Part shown: piece by piece, positions 15,299 to 25,264 of the stretch
How positions within the stretch are numbered: the first letter of the stretch is position 1
How the letters are laid out: each line of letters opens with the position of its first letter
Source: Solirubrobacter taibaiensis
GTDB taxonomy: Bacteria; Actinomycetota; Thermoleophilia; Solirubrobacterales; Solirubrobacteraceae
NCBI GenBank assembly: GCA_027587225.1
Contig: JAPDDQ010000049.1
Location: 1-55,405 of the forward strand
Reading direction: 5' to 3'
Length of the DNA stretch: 55,405 bases
Position numbers and translations under genes: made by a program
The notes under the pieces: generated by a model
What the model saw: only the letters and a program-made list of their open reading frames with translations
Told to the model about the DNA's origin: nothing
Databases searched by the model: none

Positions 15299-15335
15299 GC
15301 AAAAACCCCCATCCTCGGACTAACCCTCTGGCCCG

Positions 15336-15365
15336 ACGCTAACCGGGGAGGCCTCCGGTCCGCAT
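15336..15365 (-). promoter_or_regulatory. candidate promoter of M64 paralog A
   Basis: On the minus strand a -10-like TAGCGT (15341-15336) ends 38 bp before the start codon and has ATGCGG 18 bp upstream as a -35-like hexamer. The paralogous M64 gene has TAGCGT at exactly the same distance from its ATG with TTGCGG 17 bp upstream, although most of the surrounding leader differs. The conservation is what supports the call. Confidence 0.4.
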
Positions 15366-15454
15366 CGGACAAGTGCCTGAAACCCGGTCCACCAAGATCG
15401 GACACTCGCTGAGCCGGGTGCGTCCGGGCCGCGTTGCTGCCGATCACTGGGGGC

Positions 15455-18400
15455 ATGGCCCACGCACGTGCCCGCACGCGGCTGACCGGAGCGCTCGTAG
15501 CGCTCGTCGCGGCGTGCGCGCCGGCGACCGCGGACGCCGCGATCCCGCCTGCGCAGGTGGAGGCGCTGGACCGTCAGGGCGCGACCGAGATCGTCATCCG
15601 GCGCGAGCCCGGGCTGACCGCGTCCGAGCGCGCCGACGTGCGCGCCGACGCCGACGTGGACCTCGTCCGGCGCAGCACGCTCCCGGACACGGAGCTCGTG
15701 CGCGCCGAGCCGGGTGACCTGACCGAGGCCGTCGCCGAGCTCAACCGTGACCCCGACGTCGTCTTCGCCGAGCCGGTCACCGTCCAGTCCGCCCAGACCG
15801 CGGACCCGTACTTCGGCTACCTCTGGGGTCTCGAGAACACCGGCCAGAAGACGCTGATCCCCGGCGGCGGCGGGAGCTACTACGGCCAGGGCTACCCCGA
15901 CGCCGACATGGACGTCCCGGAGGCGTGGACCAGGGCCACCGGCAGCGGCGTGTCGGTCGCGATCGTCGACACCGGCGTGTTGACCTCGCACCCCGACCTC
16001 GCCGCGCAGATCACCAACAACCCGGGCGAGACCGGTACTGACGCCCTCAGTCGCGACAAGCGCAGCAACGGCGTCGACGACGACGGCAACGGCTACGCCG
16101 ACGACTGGCAGGGCTGGGACTTCGTGCGCGAGAACACGCAGCTCGGCGTCACCGAGGGCGACTCCACGACCGGCCCCGACAACCTTCCGCAGGACAACCA
16201 CGGGCACGGCACGCACGTCGCCGGCACCGTCGCGGCCCAGGCCGACAACAACGAGGGCATCGCCGGTGTCGCGTACGGCGCCAAGATCATGCCGCTGCGC
16301 GCCCTCGGCGCCAACGGGCGCGGCTCGAGCCTCGGCATCGCCGAGGCGTTCGACTACGCCGGCGACATGGGCGTGCGGATCGTCAACGCCAGCCTCGGCG
16401 GCCCCGGCCTGGACCAGTCGCAGCTCGCGGCCGTCCAGGCGCACCCGAACACGCTGTACGTGGTCGCGGCCGGCAACGACAACACCAACGTCGACGGGAC
16501 CCCGTACGGTCCGTGCGCGCTGGCGGCGGCGAACGTGCTGTGCGTCGGCGCGTCCGACGAGTACGACCGCAAGGCCTCCTTCTCGAACTACGGCGCCAAC
16601 AACGTCGACGTCTTCGCGCCGGGCACGGCGATCCTCTCGACCTACCTGTCGCCCGCGTACCAGTACCTGCAGGGCACCTCGATGGCGAGCCCGAACACGG
16701 CCGGCGTCGCCGCGCTCGTGCTCTCGGCGCGTCCCGGTCTGACCGCGCTGGACATCAAGAACGCGATCATGGGCTCCGTCGACGCCAAGCCCGAGCTCGC
16801 CGGCAAGGCGATCACCGGCGGCCGCGTGAACGCCGACCGCGCCGTCTCGGGCACGCTGGGCGGCGCGCCCGCGAACGTCTCCGTGCCGATCATCACCGGC
16901 CTGACGCGCCAGGGCGTGACGCTCAGCACCTCCACGGGCCTGTGGAACCCGGCCGGCTCCTCCTACGCCTATCTGTGGCAGCGCTCGCTGGACAACGGCG
17001 CGACCTGGACGACGATCCCGGGCGCGACCGGCTCCACCTACGTCCCGGGCGTCTCGGACATCAACGCGCTGCTGCGCAGCACGGTCGTCGCCACGAACCC
17101 GTTCGGCGTCGCCAGCGCCACATCGACCGAAGTCGGCCCGATCACGTCGGGTGCGCCCGTGATCACCGGCCGCGCCGTGATCGCCGGGATGCCGCGCCGC
17201 GGCCAGACGCTCGCGGTCAACGCGGCCTGGAACCCGGCCGGCACGACCTACACCTACCAGTGGGAGCGCACCGCCGACGGTGGCGTCACCTGGGACCCGA
17301 TCGGCACCAGCGCCGCCAGCTTCACGCTCACGACCGCCGAGCGCGGCACCGAGGTGCGCGTGACGGTCACGGCCACGAACGCCTACGGCCAGGCGGTCGA
17401 GACGAGCGACCCGGTCGGCCCGATCGCGTTCGACCCGCCGGTCAGCACCGATGCGCCGACGATCAGCGGCTCCAGCCTGCAGCGGACGTCCACGCTCACC
17501 GCCACGCCCGGCACGTGGAGCGGCTCCGGCAACTCCGTCCGCTATCAGTGGCAGCGCGAGGACGGCAGCGACTGGATCGCGATCCCGAACGCGACGACGT
17601 CCACCTACCGGCTCGCCAAGGAGGACGAAGGCCTGCACGTGCGCGTGCTCGTGTCGATGAGCAACCCGGATGGCAGCGCCGACCGCGCGAGCGCCGCTTC
17701 CGCCGCTCAGGTCGCCCCGTTCCCGCCCGCCAACACCGTCGCCCCGGCGATCACGGGCATCCCACAGCGCGGCAAGATCATGACCGCCAGCCGCGGCACG
17801 TGGACCGGCCCGGACAACTTCTACGCGTACCAGTGGCAGCGCGACTTCGGCGAGGGCTGGGTCGCCATCGACGGCGCGACCGGCGGCTCCTACACGCTGA
17901 CCACCCAGGACGTCGACGCGCTCGTGCGCGTGGTCGTCACGGCCTCCAACCCCGACGCCACGATCGTCGAGGCGAGCGACCCGACGCCGGCCATCATGCC
18001 CGCCGGACCGCTCAACCAGGGCGTCCCCGTCGTCTCCGGCACCGCGCAGCGCGGGATGACGCTGACCGGCACGACCGGCACCTGGAGCGGCACCGGCAAC
18101 AGCTACTCGTACCAGTGGCAGGCCTCCACGGACGGCACGACGTGGACGGACCTCGCCGGCGCCAACACCACCGCCTATCCGCTCGGGATCTCCGTCGTCG
18201 GCCGCTACCTGCGCATGCGCGTCACGGCCTCCAACTCCGACGGCACGGCCACGACCACCAGCGCCGTGACCGCGCGCGTCGTCGCCGCGCCGCCGTCCAA
18301 CAGCGTCGCGCCGTCGCTCACCGGCACCGTGCAGCGCGCGGCCGTCCTGACCGCCGCGCGCGGCACCTGGACCGGCAACAACAACGTCTACAGCTACCAG

Positions 18401-21400
18401 TGGCAGCGCGACGGCGTGGACATCGCCGAAGCGACGGGCGCGGGCTACACGCTGACCGTCGACGACGTCGGCAAGCGCGTGCGCGTCGTCGTCACGGCCA
18501 CCAACCCGGACGCCACCGTCACCGCCGCGAGTGCGCCGACGGTCGTCGTCCCGAGCTCCCCGCCGGTCAACACCGCCCCGCCGACCGTGTCCGGCACCGC
18601 ACAGCGCGGGCTCACGCTCACGGGCACCGCCGGCGTGTGGGACGGGATCGGCAACAGCGTCAAGTACCAGTGGCAGTCCTCGGTGGACGGCACGAACTGG
18701 GCCGCGATCACCAGCGCCACCAGCGCCACGCGCGTGATCTCCACCAGCGAGATCGGCCGCTTCATGCGCCTGCTCGTGACCGTCACCAACGCCGAAGGCG
18801 TCGTGTCGCAGGCGAGCGCACCGACCGCGAAGGTCGTCAGCGCCCCGCCCGTGAACACCGTCCGGCCCGTCATCTCCGGCACCGCCCAGCGCGGCCAGAC
18901 GCTCGTCGGCACGCTCGGCACCTGGACCGGCGTCGACAACGTCTACGACCACCAGTGGCAGCGTTCGGCCAACGGCACGACGTGGACGAACATCGCGGGC
19001 GCGACGCGCCCGTCCTACGACCTGACCGTCGGAGACGTCGGCTCGATCGTGCGCCTGCTCGTCACCGCGACCAACCCGGACGGATCGCTCGCCGCCAGCA
19101 GCACCGCGTCCGCGACCGTGCCGAGCGCGCTGCCGGTCAACACCGGCCGCCCGACGATCACCGGCACCGCCCGCCGCGGCGTCGTGCTGAACGGCGCGTC
19201 CGGCACCTGGAGCGGGATCGGCAACGCCTGGGCCTACCAGTGGCAGCGCTCGAGCGACAGCGGCACGACGTGGCAGAACATCTCCGGCGCGGACCAGACC
19301 ACGTACGCGCTCGTGAACGCCGACGTCGGCGCGATCGTGCGCCTGCGCGTGACCGCCTCGAACCCCGAGGGCAGCGCGACCGAGACGAGCCTCCCGACCG
19401 CCATCGTGGTCAGCGACGGCCCGGCCAACACGATCGCGCCCGCGATCAGCGGCGCCGTGCGCCGCGGCTCGACCCTGACGGCCGTCGCCGGCACCTGGAG
19501 CGGCTTCGGCAACGGCTACGCGTTCCAGTGGCAGCGCTCCACCGACGGCACCACCTGGTCGAACATCGGCGGCGCGACCAGCGCCTCCTTCGAGCTGACC
19601 ACGGCCGAAGTCGGCGCGACGCTGCGGGTGTTCGTGACCGCCATCAACCCCGACGGCTCCAACAGCCGCGCAAGCGCCGCCACCACGACCGTGCAGGCCT
19701 CCCCGCCCGCCAACACCGGCCTGCCGACCGTGACCGGCGCCGCGCTGCGCGCCACCACGCTCAACGCCAACGCGGGCACCTGGACCGGCCCGGGCAACGC
19801 GTACACGTACCGCTGGCAGCGCGACACCGGCTCCGGCTTCGTCGACATCACCGGGGCGGTCACGCTCGCCTACAAGCTCACCGTGGCGGACGTGGGCGCA
19901 CGCGTGCGTCTGCGCGTCACCGCGACCAACCCGGACGCGACCGTCAGCGCCGCGAGCCTCGGCACCGCCGTCGTGCAGGCCGGCCCGCCCGCGTCCGTCG
20001 ACGGCCCGACCATCTCCGGCACGGCGCGTCGCTCCGAGCGGCTGTCCTCACGCCTGGGCGACTGGATCGGGATCGAGAACGACTACGCCTACCAGTGGCA
20101 GCGCGACACCGGCTCCGGCTACGCGAACATCGCCGGCGCGACCGAGACGACGTATCTGCTCGTGTCGGCGGACGTCAACGCGAAGGTGCGCCTGAAGGTC
20201 ACCGCGACCAACGACGACGGCACCGCCACGGCGTTCAGCGCCCCGACGAGCACCGTCCAGGCCGCCGTGCCGACGAACCTCGCCGTCCCGACCGTCACCG
20301 GCTCGCCGCGCCTGAACGCGACGCTCACCGCGCTGCGCGGTGAGTGGACGCCCGAGGCCACCTACCAGTTCCAGTGGCAGCGCGACGGCAACGACATCCT
20401 CAACGCGAACGGCCCGACATACACCCTGACGCAGGACGACGTCGGCAAGCTGATCCGCGTCGTGGTCACCGCGATCAACGTCGACGGTCGCCGCACCGCG
20501 GTCTCCGCCCCGACGGCGCGGGTCGCGCAGCCGCCGATCAACCTCGTCGCGCCCGGCGTGCCGACCGGGACGCCGCGCCAGGCGTCCACGCTCACCGCCG
20601 TGCCGGGCACGTGGGACGACCCGGACACGATCATCGCCTACACGTGGGTGCGCTGCGCGCAGACCGACACCGTCATCAACATCCGCTGCGACGCCGTCGG
20701 CGCCGGCACCCAGTACCTGCTCTCCTCAGGCGACATCGGCGTGCGGATCGGCCTGCGCGTGCGGGCGATCACCGCCGGTGGCGAGACGATCATCGACAGC
20801 GCGCTGACGCCGCCGATCGCCATGTTCGCGCTGAGCAACACGACGCGGCCGGCCGTCAGCGGCAACGCCTACACGGGGGAGACCCTGCTCGGCGACGAGG
20901 GCCGCTGGACGTTCCCGAACGTCGATGCGGCCTTCGACTGGCGCCGCTGCGACGCCGACGGTCAGACGAACTGCACGTCCGTGGGCGACGGCACGCTGCG
21001 CTTCCGCGTCACCGCCGCCGACGAGGACCACACGATCGTGCTCGTGATCACGGCGGCGTTCGCCGGCCAGACCGCGACGGCGCAGAGCCTCCCGCTCGCG
21101 ATCAGCGCGCGGCCCGTCCCGGTCGCCACCTCCGCTCCGACCGTGAGCGGGATCACCAAGCGCGGCCAGCTGTTGACGGCGACCAGCGGCGCCTGGACCA
21201 ACAACCCGACGCGCTTCAACTACCAGTGGCTGCGCTGCGCCGGCACGGACTGCCAGCCGATCCCGGGCGCGATGCTCGAGACCTACCGCGTGGCCAAGGC
21301 CGACCAGGGCCTCGGCCTGGCCGTGCTGGTGACCGCGACGAACACCGTCGGCTCCGGCACCGCGCGCTCCACCATCACGGGTGCCGCGATCGCCGGCCCG

Positions 21401-22294
21401 CCCGTGAACACGCGCATCCCGGTGATCGCGAGCTCCAGCCCGCTGATCCAGCAGGGCGTGACGCTGACCATGACCAGCTACGCCTGGGACGCGACCGACG
21501 ACACCGGCTACAGCTTCTCCTGGGAGCGCTGCGACGGCAACGGCTGCGTCGCGATCCCGGGCGCGACGGGCGACAAGTACACCCTGCTCGCGGCCGACGT
21601 CGGCAAGAAGATCGTCGCGGTCAGCACCGCCAGCAACGTGGACGGCACGGTCGCCGCCCGCTCGGCCGACACCGACATCGTCGCGATCGCCGGCCCGCGC
21701 TGGAAGACGCTCCCGCTGCTCTCCAACAGCAACGGACGCGTGGGCGACGTGCTCTCGGTCACGCCCGGCGTGTGGACCGGCCCGACGTTGACCAGCGACA
21801 CCGTCGAGCTGATGCGCTGCACCAACGTGTGCGTGCGGACGGGTGCCGCCAACCTGAGCTCCTACACCGTCGCGAACGGTGACCTCGGCGCGATCCTGCG
21901 CGTGAAGGAGACCGCCGCCAACGCGGGCGGCTCCACCGTGGTCTGGTCCGCGCGCTACGTGGGCCCGATCGTCGGCACGCAGGGCGCTTCCGCGGTCCTC
22001 AGCAACCGCGAGGCCCCGCTGCGCAGCGCGAGCGGCGAGACCCTCGCGCTGGCGCGGTTGTCCGGAGGCGCCTCGGCGGCCGCGGCGAAGCCCAAGCGCG
22101 GCCCCAAGGTCGCGCTCCGCCGCCCGTCGGGTGTGAAGGGCAAGCTCACCGCGTGGGCGTGCCCGGCGACGGTCGAGGCCGGCGCCACACCGGGTCCCTG
22201 CAGCAAGAAGGTCAAGCTCGTCAAGAAGGCGAAGCTGTCGCTCCCGGCGTCCACGGACGGCAAGGTCCGCGTGGTCGTCGTCCGCTCCCGCTAG
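15455..22294 (+). CDS. secreted S8 subtilisin-like serine protease with about 18 Ig-like repeats
   Basis: 2279 residues from ATG 15455 (GGGGG just upstream). It starts with a signal peptide (about 1-28) and an I9-like propeptide (EIVIRREPGL to FAEPV). The catalytic S8 domain carries Asp172 (AIVDTGV), His251 (HGHGTHVAGT) and Ser409 (QGTSMASP). From about residue 470 to 2180 there are some 18 repeats of about 95 residues, each with a 'G-W' strand, YQWQR and DVGxxVRVxVTATNPDG. Only the last five repeats have Cys pairs (WxRC...C). The C-terminus is basic and lacks LPxTG or a membrane helix. The repeats probably form a long stalk or bind the envelope. The stop codon overlaps the convergent dehydrogenase stop (CTAG). 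Confidence 0.93.
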   Translation: MAHARARTRLTGALVALVAACAPATADAAIPPAQVEALDRQGATEIVIRREPGLTASERADVRADADVDLVRRSTLPDTELVRAEPGDLTEAVAELNRDPDVVFAEPVTVQSAQTADPYFGYLWGLENTGQKTLIPGGGGSYYGQGYPDADMDVPEAWTRATGSGVSVAIVDTGVLTSHPDLAAQITNNPGETGTDALSRDKRSNGVDDDGNGYADDWQGWDFVRENTQLGVTEGDSTTGPDNLPQDNHGHGTHVAGTVAAQADNNEGIAGVAYGAKIMPLRALGANGRGSSLGIAEAFDYAGDMGVRIVNASLGGPGLDQSQLAAVQAHPNTLYVVAAGNDNTNVDGTPYGPCALAAANVLCVGASDEYDRKASFSNYGANNVDVFAPGTAILSTYLSPAYQYLQGTSMASPNTAGVAALVLSARPGLTALDIKNAIMGSVDAKPELAGKAITGGRVNADRAVSGTLGGAPANVSVPIITGLTRQGVTLSTSTGLWNPAGSSYAYLWQRSLDNGATWTTIPGATGSTYVPGVSDINALLRSTVVATNPFGVASATSTEVGPITSGAPVITGRAVIAGMPRRGQTLAVNAAWNPAGTTYTYQWERTADGGVTWDPIGTSAASFTLTTAERGTEVRVTVTATNAYGQAVETSDPVGPIAFDPPVSTDAPTISGSSLQRTSTLTATPGTWSGSGNSVRYQWQREDGSDWIAIPNATTSTYRLAKEDEGLHVRVLVSMSNPDGSADRASAASAAQVAPFPPANTVAPAITGIPQRGKIMTASRGTWTGPDNFYAYQWQRDFGEGWVAIDGATGGSYTLTTQDVDALVRVVVTASNPDATIVEASDPTPAIMPAGPLNQGVPVVSGTAQRGMTLTGTTGTWSGTGNSYSYQWQASTDGTTWTDLAGANTTAYPLGISVVGRYLRMRVTASNSDGTATTTSAVTARVVAAPPSNSVAPSLTGTVQRAAVLTAARGTWTGNNNVYSYQWQRDGVDIAEATGAGYTLTVDDVGKRVRVVVTATNPDATVTAASAPTVVVPSSPPVNTAPPTVSGTAQRGLTLTGTAGVWDGIGNSVKYQWQSSVDGTNWAAITSATSATRVISTSEIGRFMRLLVTVTNAEGVVSQASAPTAKVVSAPPVNTVRPVISGTAQRGQTLVGTLGTWTGVDNVYDHQWQRSANGTTWTNIAGATRPSYDLTVGDVGSIVRLLVTATNPDGSLAASSTASATVPSALPVNTGRPTITGTARRGVVLNGASGTWSGIGNAWAYQWQRSSDSGTTWQNISGADQTTYALVNADVGAIVRLRVTASNPEGSATETSLPTAIVVSDGPANTIAPAISGAVRRGSTLTAVAGTWSGFGNGYAFQWQRSTDGTTWSNIGGATSASFELTTAEVGATLRVFVTAINPDGSNSRASAATTTVQASPPANTGLPTVTGAALRATTLNANAGTWTGPGNAYTYRWQRDTGSGFVDITGAVTLAYKLTVADVGARVRLRVTATNPDATVSAASLGTAVVQAGPPASVDGPTISGTARRSERLSSRLGDWIGIENDYAYQWQRDTGSGYANIAGATETTYLLVSADVNAKVRLKVTATNDDGTATAFSAPTSTVQAAVPTNLAVPTVTGSPRLNATLTALRGEWTPEATYQFQWQRDGNDILNANGPTYTLTQDDVGKLIRVVVTAINVDGRRTAVSAPTARVAQPPINLVAPGVPTGTPRQASTLTAVPGTWDDPDTIIAYTWVRCAQTDTVINIRCDAVGAGTQYLLSSGDIGVRIGLRVRAITAGGETIIDSALTPPIAMFALSNTTRPAVSGNAYTGETLLGDEGRWTFPNVDAAFDWRRCDADGQTNCTSVGDGTLRFRVTAADEDHTIVLVITAAFAGQTATAQSLPLAISARPVPVATSAPTVSGITKRGQLLTATSGAWTNNPTRFNYQWLRCAGTDCQPIPGAMLETYRVAKADQGLGLAVLVTATNTVGSGTARSTITGAAIAGPPVNTRIPVIASSSPLIQQGVTLTMTSYAWDATDDTGYSFSWERCDGNGCVAIPGATGDKYTLLAADVGKKIVAVSTASNVDGTVAARSADTDIVAIAGPRWKTLPLLSNSNGRVGDVLSVTPGVWTGPTLTSDTVELMRCTNVCVRTGAANLSSYTVANGDLGAILRVKETAANAGGSTVVWSARYVGPIVGTQGASAVLSNREAPLRSASGETLALARLSGGASAAAAKPKRGPKVALRRPSGVKGKLTAWACPATVEAGATPGPCSKKVKLVKKAKLSLPASTDGKVRVVVVRSR
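16870..21990 (+). repeat. about 18 tandem Ig-like protein repeats (about 285-290 bp each)
   Basis: Repeats inside the subtilase gene share the pattern PxxxGTxxRGxTLT, GTWSGxGN, YxYQWQR, GATxxxYxLT and VTATNPDG. Repeats 3-12 are closest to one another. The last five (from about 20570) are more diverged and are the ones that contain cysteine pairs. The array expanded within the gene; it is not a DNA satellite or CRISPR. Confidence 0.85.
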
Positions 22295-23109
22295 CGGCCG
22301 GCACCGCGCGCGACCTCGATGACCGACGAGTCGTCCTGGCGGCCGAGCCCGGCCTTCGAACCCGCGACGTACAACGCCTCGGCCGCGGCGGCGAGCGGAG
22401 TCGCATAGTCGACGGACCGGGCCGCCTCGGTGACGAGGCCCATGTCCTTGACGAAGATGTCGAGGGCGCTCTTGGCCTCGTCGAAGGCGCCCTCGACCAT
22501 CCGCGCGCCGCGGTCGTCGAGCATGAACGAGGCGGCGGCGCCGTCGCGGATGACGTCGCGGACGGCCCCGGCGTCGAGCCCCATGGCTTCGGCGAAGGCG
22601 AGTGCCTCGGCGGCCGCGGCGATGTGCACGCCGCACAGCAGCTGGTTGACGAGCTTGACCTTCTGACCGTCGCCGGGCTGGTCGCCGACCACCGGCGCGC
22701 TCCGGGCCAGCGAGTCGAGCAGCGGGCGGACGCGGTCGATCGCCTCGGAAGCGCCGCTGACCATGATCAGCAGGTCGCCGTCGCCCGCGCGGGCGACGCC
22801 GCCGGAGACGGGTGCGTCGACGACGGTGTACGTCTTCGCCCACTCCTCGACGGCGGCTGGGCCGACCGTGGACATGACGAGCAGCGTCGCGTCGGTGTCC
22901 CCGACCTCGGCGAGCGCCGCGTCGGCCTGCTCGGCGGTCGCGACCATGAGGACGACGATGTCGGCGTCCCGCGCCGCGTCGGCGGCGCTGTCCGCGTCGC
23001 CGCGGTCGGGGGCGACGTCGTAGGTGGTGATGTCGTGGCCGGCGCGGGCCGCGTACGCGGCCATCGGCGCGCCCATGGCGCCGAGGCCGATCCAGCCGAT
23101 TCGGGTCAT
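22291..23109 (-). CDS. 3-hydroxyisobutyrate dehydrogenase-family NAD(P)-dependent oxidoreductase
   Basis: 272 residues. The Rossmann N-terminus is IGWIGLGAMGAPMA with Asp at the end of the second strand (TYDVAP). The substrate-binding DAPVSGG and the catalytic Lys in GQKVKLVNQLL follow, then the all-helical C-terminal domain. Family members oxidise beta-hydroxyacids such as 3-hydroxyisobutyrate, tartronate semialdehyde or related compounds. The exact substrate is not readable. The ATG at 23109 overlaps the stop of the DsbA-like gene upstream (ATGA), so the two are probably coupled. Confidence 0.88.
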   Translation of the reverse strand: MTRIGWIGLGAMGAPMAAYAARAGHDITTYDVAPDRGDADSAADAARDADIVVLMVATAEQADAALAEVGDTDATLLVMSTVGPAAVEEWAKTYTVVDAPVSGGVARAGDGDLLIMVSGASEAIDRVRPLLDSLARSAPVVGDQPGDGQKVKLVNQLLCGVHIAAAAEALAFAEAMGLDAGAVRDVIRDGAAASFMLDDRGARMVEGAFDEAKSALDIFVKDMGLVTEAARSVDYATPLAAAAEALYVAGSKAGLGRQDDSSVIEVARGAGR

Positions 23110-23552
23110 CGTGTGACGTACATACCCGCAAGCAGGCTCGAGACGATGGAGTCGTGCTCGAACAGCAGCGCCGGGCCGGGCCCGAGCTGCAGGGTGCGTC
23201 CGCGGGCGAGCTCGGCCCGGGCGGCGTCGGCGTCGAGCGCGGCGAACACGCGCGCCGGGTCCGCCCCGAACCGCAGGGCCAGCTCGGTCAGCCCGCGGCG
23301 GCTCAAGCTCTGCTGGTGGAGCGCGACGGCGATCGGGACCTCGAGCTCCGGCTTCACCGCCCGCAGCGCGCAGAACGCCCGGGCCGAGCGCTCCGAATCC
23401 GGCCCGAGGCCGAACCGCGACACGGCCGTCCCGGCGTGGGCGGCGGTGAAGGTCACCTCGTCGCTGCGCTCGCGCCACAAGTCGAGCACGTGCGGCGCGA
23501 CGGTGGCGCTCCGCGGGCAGAACGGGTCGAAGACAAAGGTGAGCGTCGCCAT
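23106..23552 (-). CDS. short DsbA-family thioredoxin-fold protein
   Basis: 148 residues from ATG 23552. The N-terminal FVFDPFCPRSATVAP matches the DsbA/FrnE active-site strand-helix, but the second Cys of CxxC is Ser (CPRS), so it cannot form an intramolecular disulfide there. The helical insertion seen in DsbA-type proteins follows (ARAFCALRAVKPELEV, LHQQSLSRRGL), and the C-terminal GPALLFEHDSI lies where the cis-Pro strand would be. No signal peptide is seen, so it is probably cytosolic. It is shorter than the roughly 200-residue family norm. Monothiol isomerase or glutathione-transferase-like activity is possible. Confidence 0.7.
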   Translation of the reverse strand: MATLTFVFDPFCPRSATVAPHVLDLWRERSDEVTFTAAHAGTAVSRFGLGPDSERSARAFCALRAVKPELEVPIAVALHQQSLSRRGLTELALRFGADPARVFAALDADAARAELARGRTLQLGPGPALLFEHDSIVSSLLAGMYVTR

Positions 23553-23605
23553 GCTGTAAGCATCGACGCGCTGATGCCGCCCCACCATCGGGATTTCCCA
23601 CGGCC

Positions 23606-24547
23606 ATGAAGGATCTCCCGCTCGCCGAAGCGCTGATGGAGAGTCTCGCCGACGGCGTGTACTTCGTCGGCGCCGGGGGCGAGGTCAGCTTCGTCAATCC
23701 CGCCGCGCTCGCGGTGCTCGGCTACGACGACGAGCTCGAGCTGCTCGGCGTCGACAGCCACTCGACGATCCACTCCCACCACCGCGACGGCAAGCCGTTT
23801 CCGCCCGAGGAATGCCCGCTGCTGCGCCCGCGGATGACAGGGGAGACGGTGCGGGTGGAACTGGACTGGTTCATCCGCCGCGACGGCTCGTTCGTGCCCG
23901 TCTCGTACGCGTCCGCGCCGATCGCGACACCCGAGGGCCGGGGCGCGGTGGTGGTGTTCCGCGACGTGAGCGAGCGCCTGGCGGCACGCATCATCACCGC
24001 CGCGGACGCCGAGCGCCGCCGGATCGCGCGCGACCTGCACGACGGCGCGCAGCAACGGCTCGTCCAGGTGCTGATGGGCGTGGAGGAGGCGCGACGCGAC
24101 CCCGAGCGGGCAGCGGACGCGCTCACCCGCGCCGCCGCCGACGCCCGCCGCGCGATCGAGGACCTGCGCGACCTCGTCAACGGCGTCCACCCGCTCGTGC
24201 TCACCGACCGCGGAATCGCCGTCGCGCTGGAGGAGCTCACCGCGCACACGCCCGTCGTCGTGGACCTCGACGTCACCGAGGAGCGCTTCGCGCCCGAGAT
24301 CGAGGCCGCCGCCTACTTCACCGTCGCCGAGGCGCTGACCAACGTGGCCAAGCACGCCGAGGCGACCGTCGCGGACGTCAGCATCCGCCGCGACGGCGAC
24401 GCGCTGGTGATCGAGGTCGCCGACGACGGCCGCGGCGGCGCTCGGCTGAACGCCGGCCTGCAGGACCGGCTCGCCGTGCTCAACGGCACGCTCGAGCTCG
24501 TCCCCGCTCAGCAGGGCACGCGGCTGCGGGGCGTCATCCCGCTTTGA
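23606..24547 (+). CDS. PAS-domain sensor histidine kinase of the NarX/DegS (HisKA_3) type
   Basis: 313 residues with no membrane segment. A PAS domain (about 8-125; DGVYFVGAGGEVSFVNPAAL ... VVFRDVSER) precedes HisKA_3 with the phospho-acceptor His145 in RDLHDGAQQRL. HATPase follows with EALTNVAKHAEA (N box) and VADDGRGG (G1). It is cytosolic. The likely partner is the convergent LuxR-type response regulator, whose 3' end overlaps this gene by 14 bp. The signal is unknown. Confidence 0.92.
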   Translation: MKDLPLAEALMESLADGVYFVGAGGEVSFVNPAALAVLGYDDELELLGVDSHSTIHSHHRDGKPFPPEECPLLRPRMTGETVRVELDWFIRRDGSFVPVSYASAPIATPEGRGAVVVFRDVSERLAARIITAADAERRRIARDLHDGAQQRLVQVLMGVEEARRDPERAADALTRAAADARRAIEDLRDLVNGVHPLVLTDRGIAVALEELTAHTPVVVDLDVTEERFAPEIEAAAYFTVAEALTNVAKHAEATVADVSIRRDGDALVIEVADDGRGGARLNAGLQDRLAVLNGTLELVPAQQGTRLRGVIPL

Positions 24548-25193
24548 GGAGCGCGAGCACGGCCAGCACGCGCTGGTTCTCGGCGCGGTCGCGGCCGATG
24601 TCGAGCTTGCTGAAGATCTGCGTCACGTGCTTCTCCACAGCCGGCGGCCCGACGGTCAGGCGTTCCGCGATCCCGTTGTTGGACAGCCCTTCGGCCATCA
24701 ACGCCAGCACCTCACGCTCCCGCGGCGTCAACGCCTGGAGCGGGTCCGTGCGCCGGCGCCGGCCGAGCATCCGCGCGACCACCTCGGGGTCCAGCGCCGT
24801 GCCACCGCCACCCACGGTCCGGACCGCGTCGATGAAGTAGCCCAGGTCCGCGATCCGATGCTTGAGCACGTACCCGACCCCGCGGGCATCGTCGCCCACG
24901 AGCTCGTTCACGTACCGCTCCACGAGATGCTGGGAGAACATCAGGACGCCGACGTCGGGCTGCTCGCGCCGGATCTCCAGAGCCGCGCGCAGCCCGTCGT
25001 CGGTGAGGTCCGGCGGCATCCGCACGTCGATGATGGCCACGTCGGGCTTGTGCCCGCGCACCTTGCGCAGCAGGTCGGGCGCGTCCGCCGCGCGCGCCAC
25101 CACCTCGATCCCGGCCTCCTCGAGCAGCCGCGCGACACCCTCGCGCAGAAGCAGCTCGTCGTCGGCGATCACGGCACGCACGAGGGGCCACAC
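24534..25193 (-). CDS. NarL/FixJ-type response regulator
   Basis: 219 residues. The receiver has VIADDELLLREG, acceptor Asp56 in AIIDVRMP and the Lys of YVLKH. A C-terminal LuxR-type helix-turn-helix contains LTPREREVLALMAEGLSN and AVEKHVTQIFSKLDI. The GTG at 25193 gives MWPLVRAVIADDE. GTG 25181 (MRAVIADDE) is equally plausible, and neither has a clear ribosome-binding site. The gene converges on its probable cognate kinase, with a 14-bp overlap of the 3' ends. The usual arrangement is tandem. Confidence 0.9.
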   Translation of the reverse strand: MWPLVRAVIADDELLLREGVARLLEEAGIEVVARAADAPDLLRKVRGHKPDVAIIDVRMPPDLTDDGLRAALEIRREQPDVGVLMFSQHLVERYVNELVGDDARGVGYVLKHRIADLGYFIDAVRTVGGGGTALDPEVVARMLGRRRRTDPLQALTPREREVLALMAEGLSNNGIAERLTVGPPAVEKHVTQIFSKLDIGRDRAENQRVLAVLALLKAG

Positions 25194-25264
25194 TAGCCCG
25201 ATCGGTCGGTTGGGTGACGGTCGCGCATCGATCCCACCCGGTGCTGGGTACGGTCGAAACGCGC

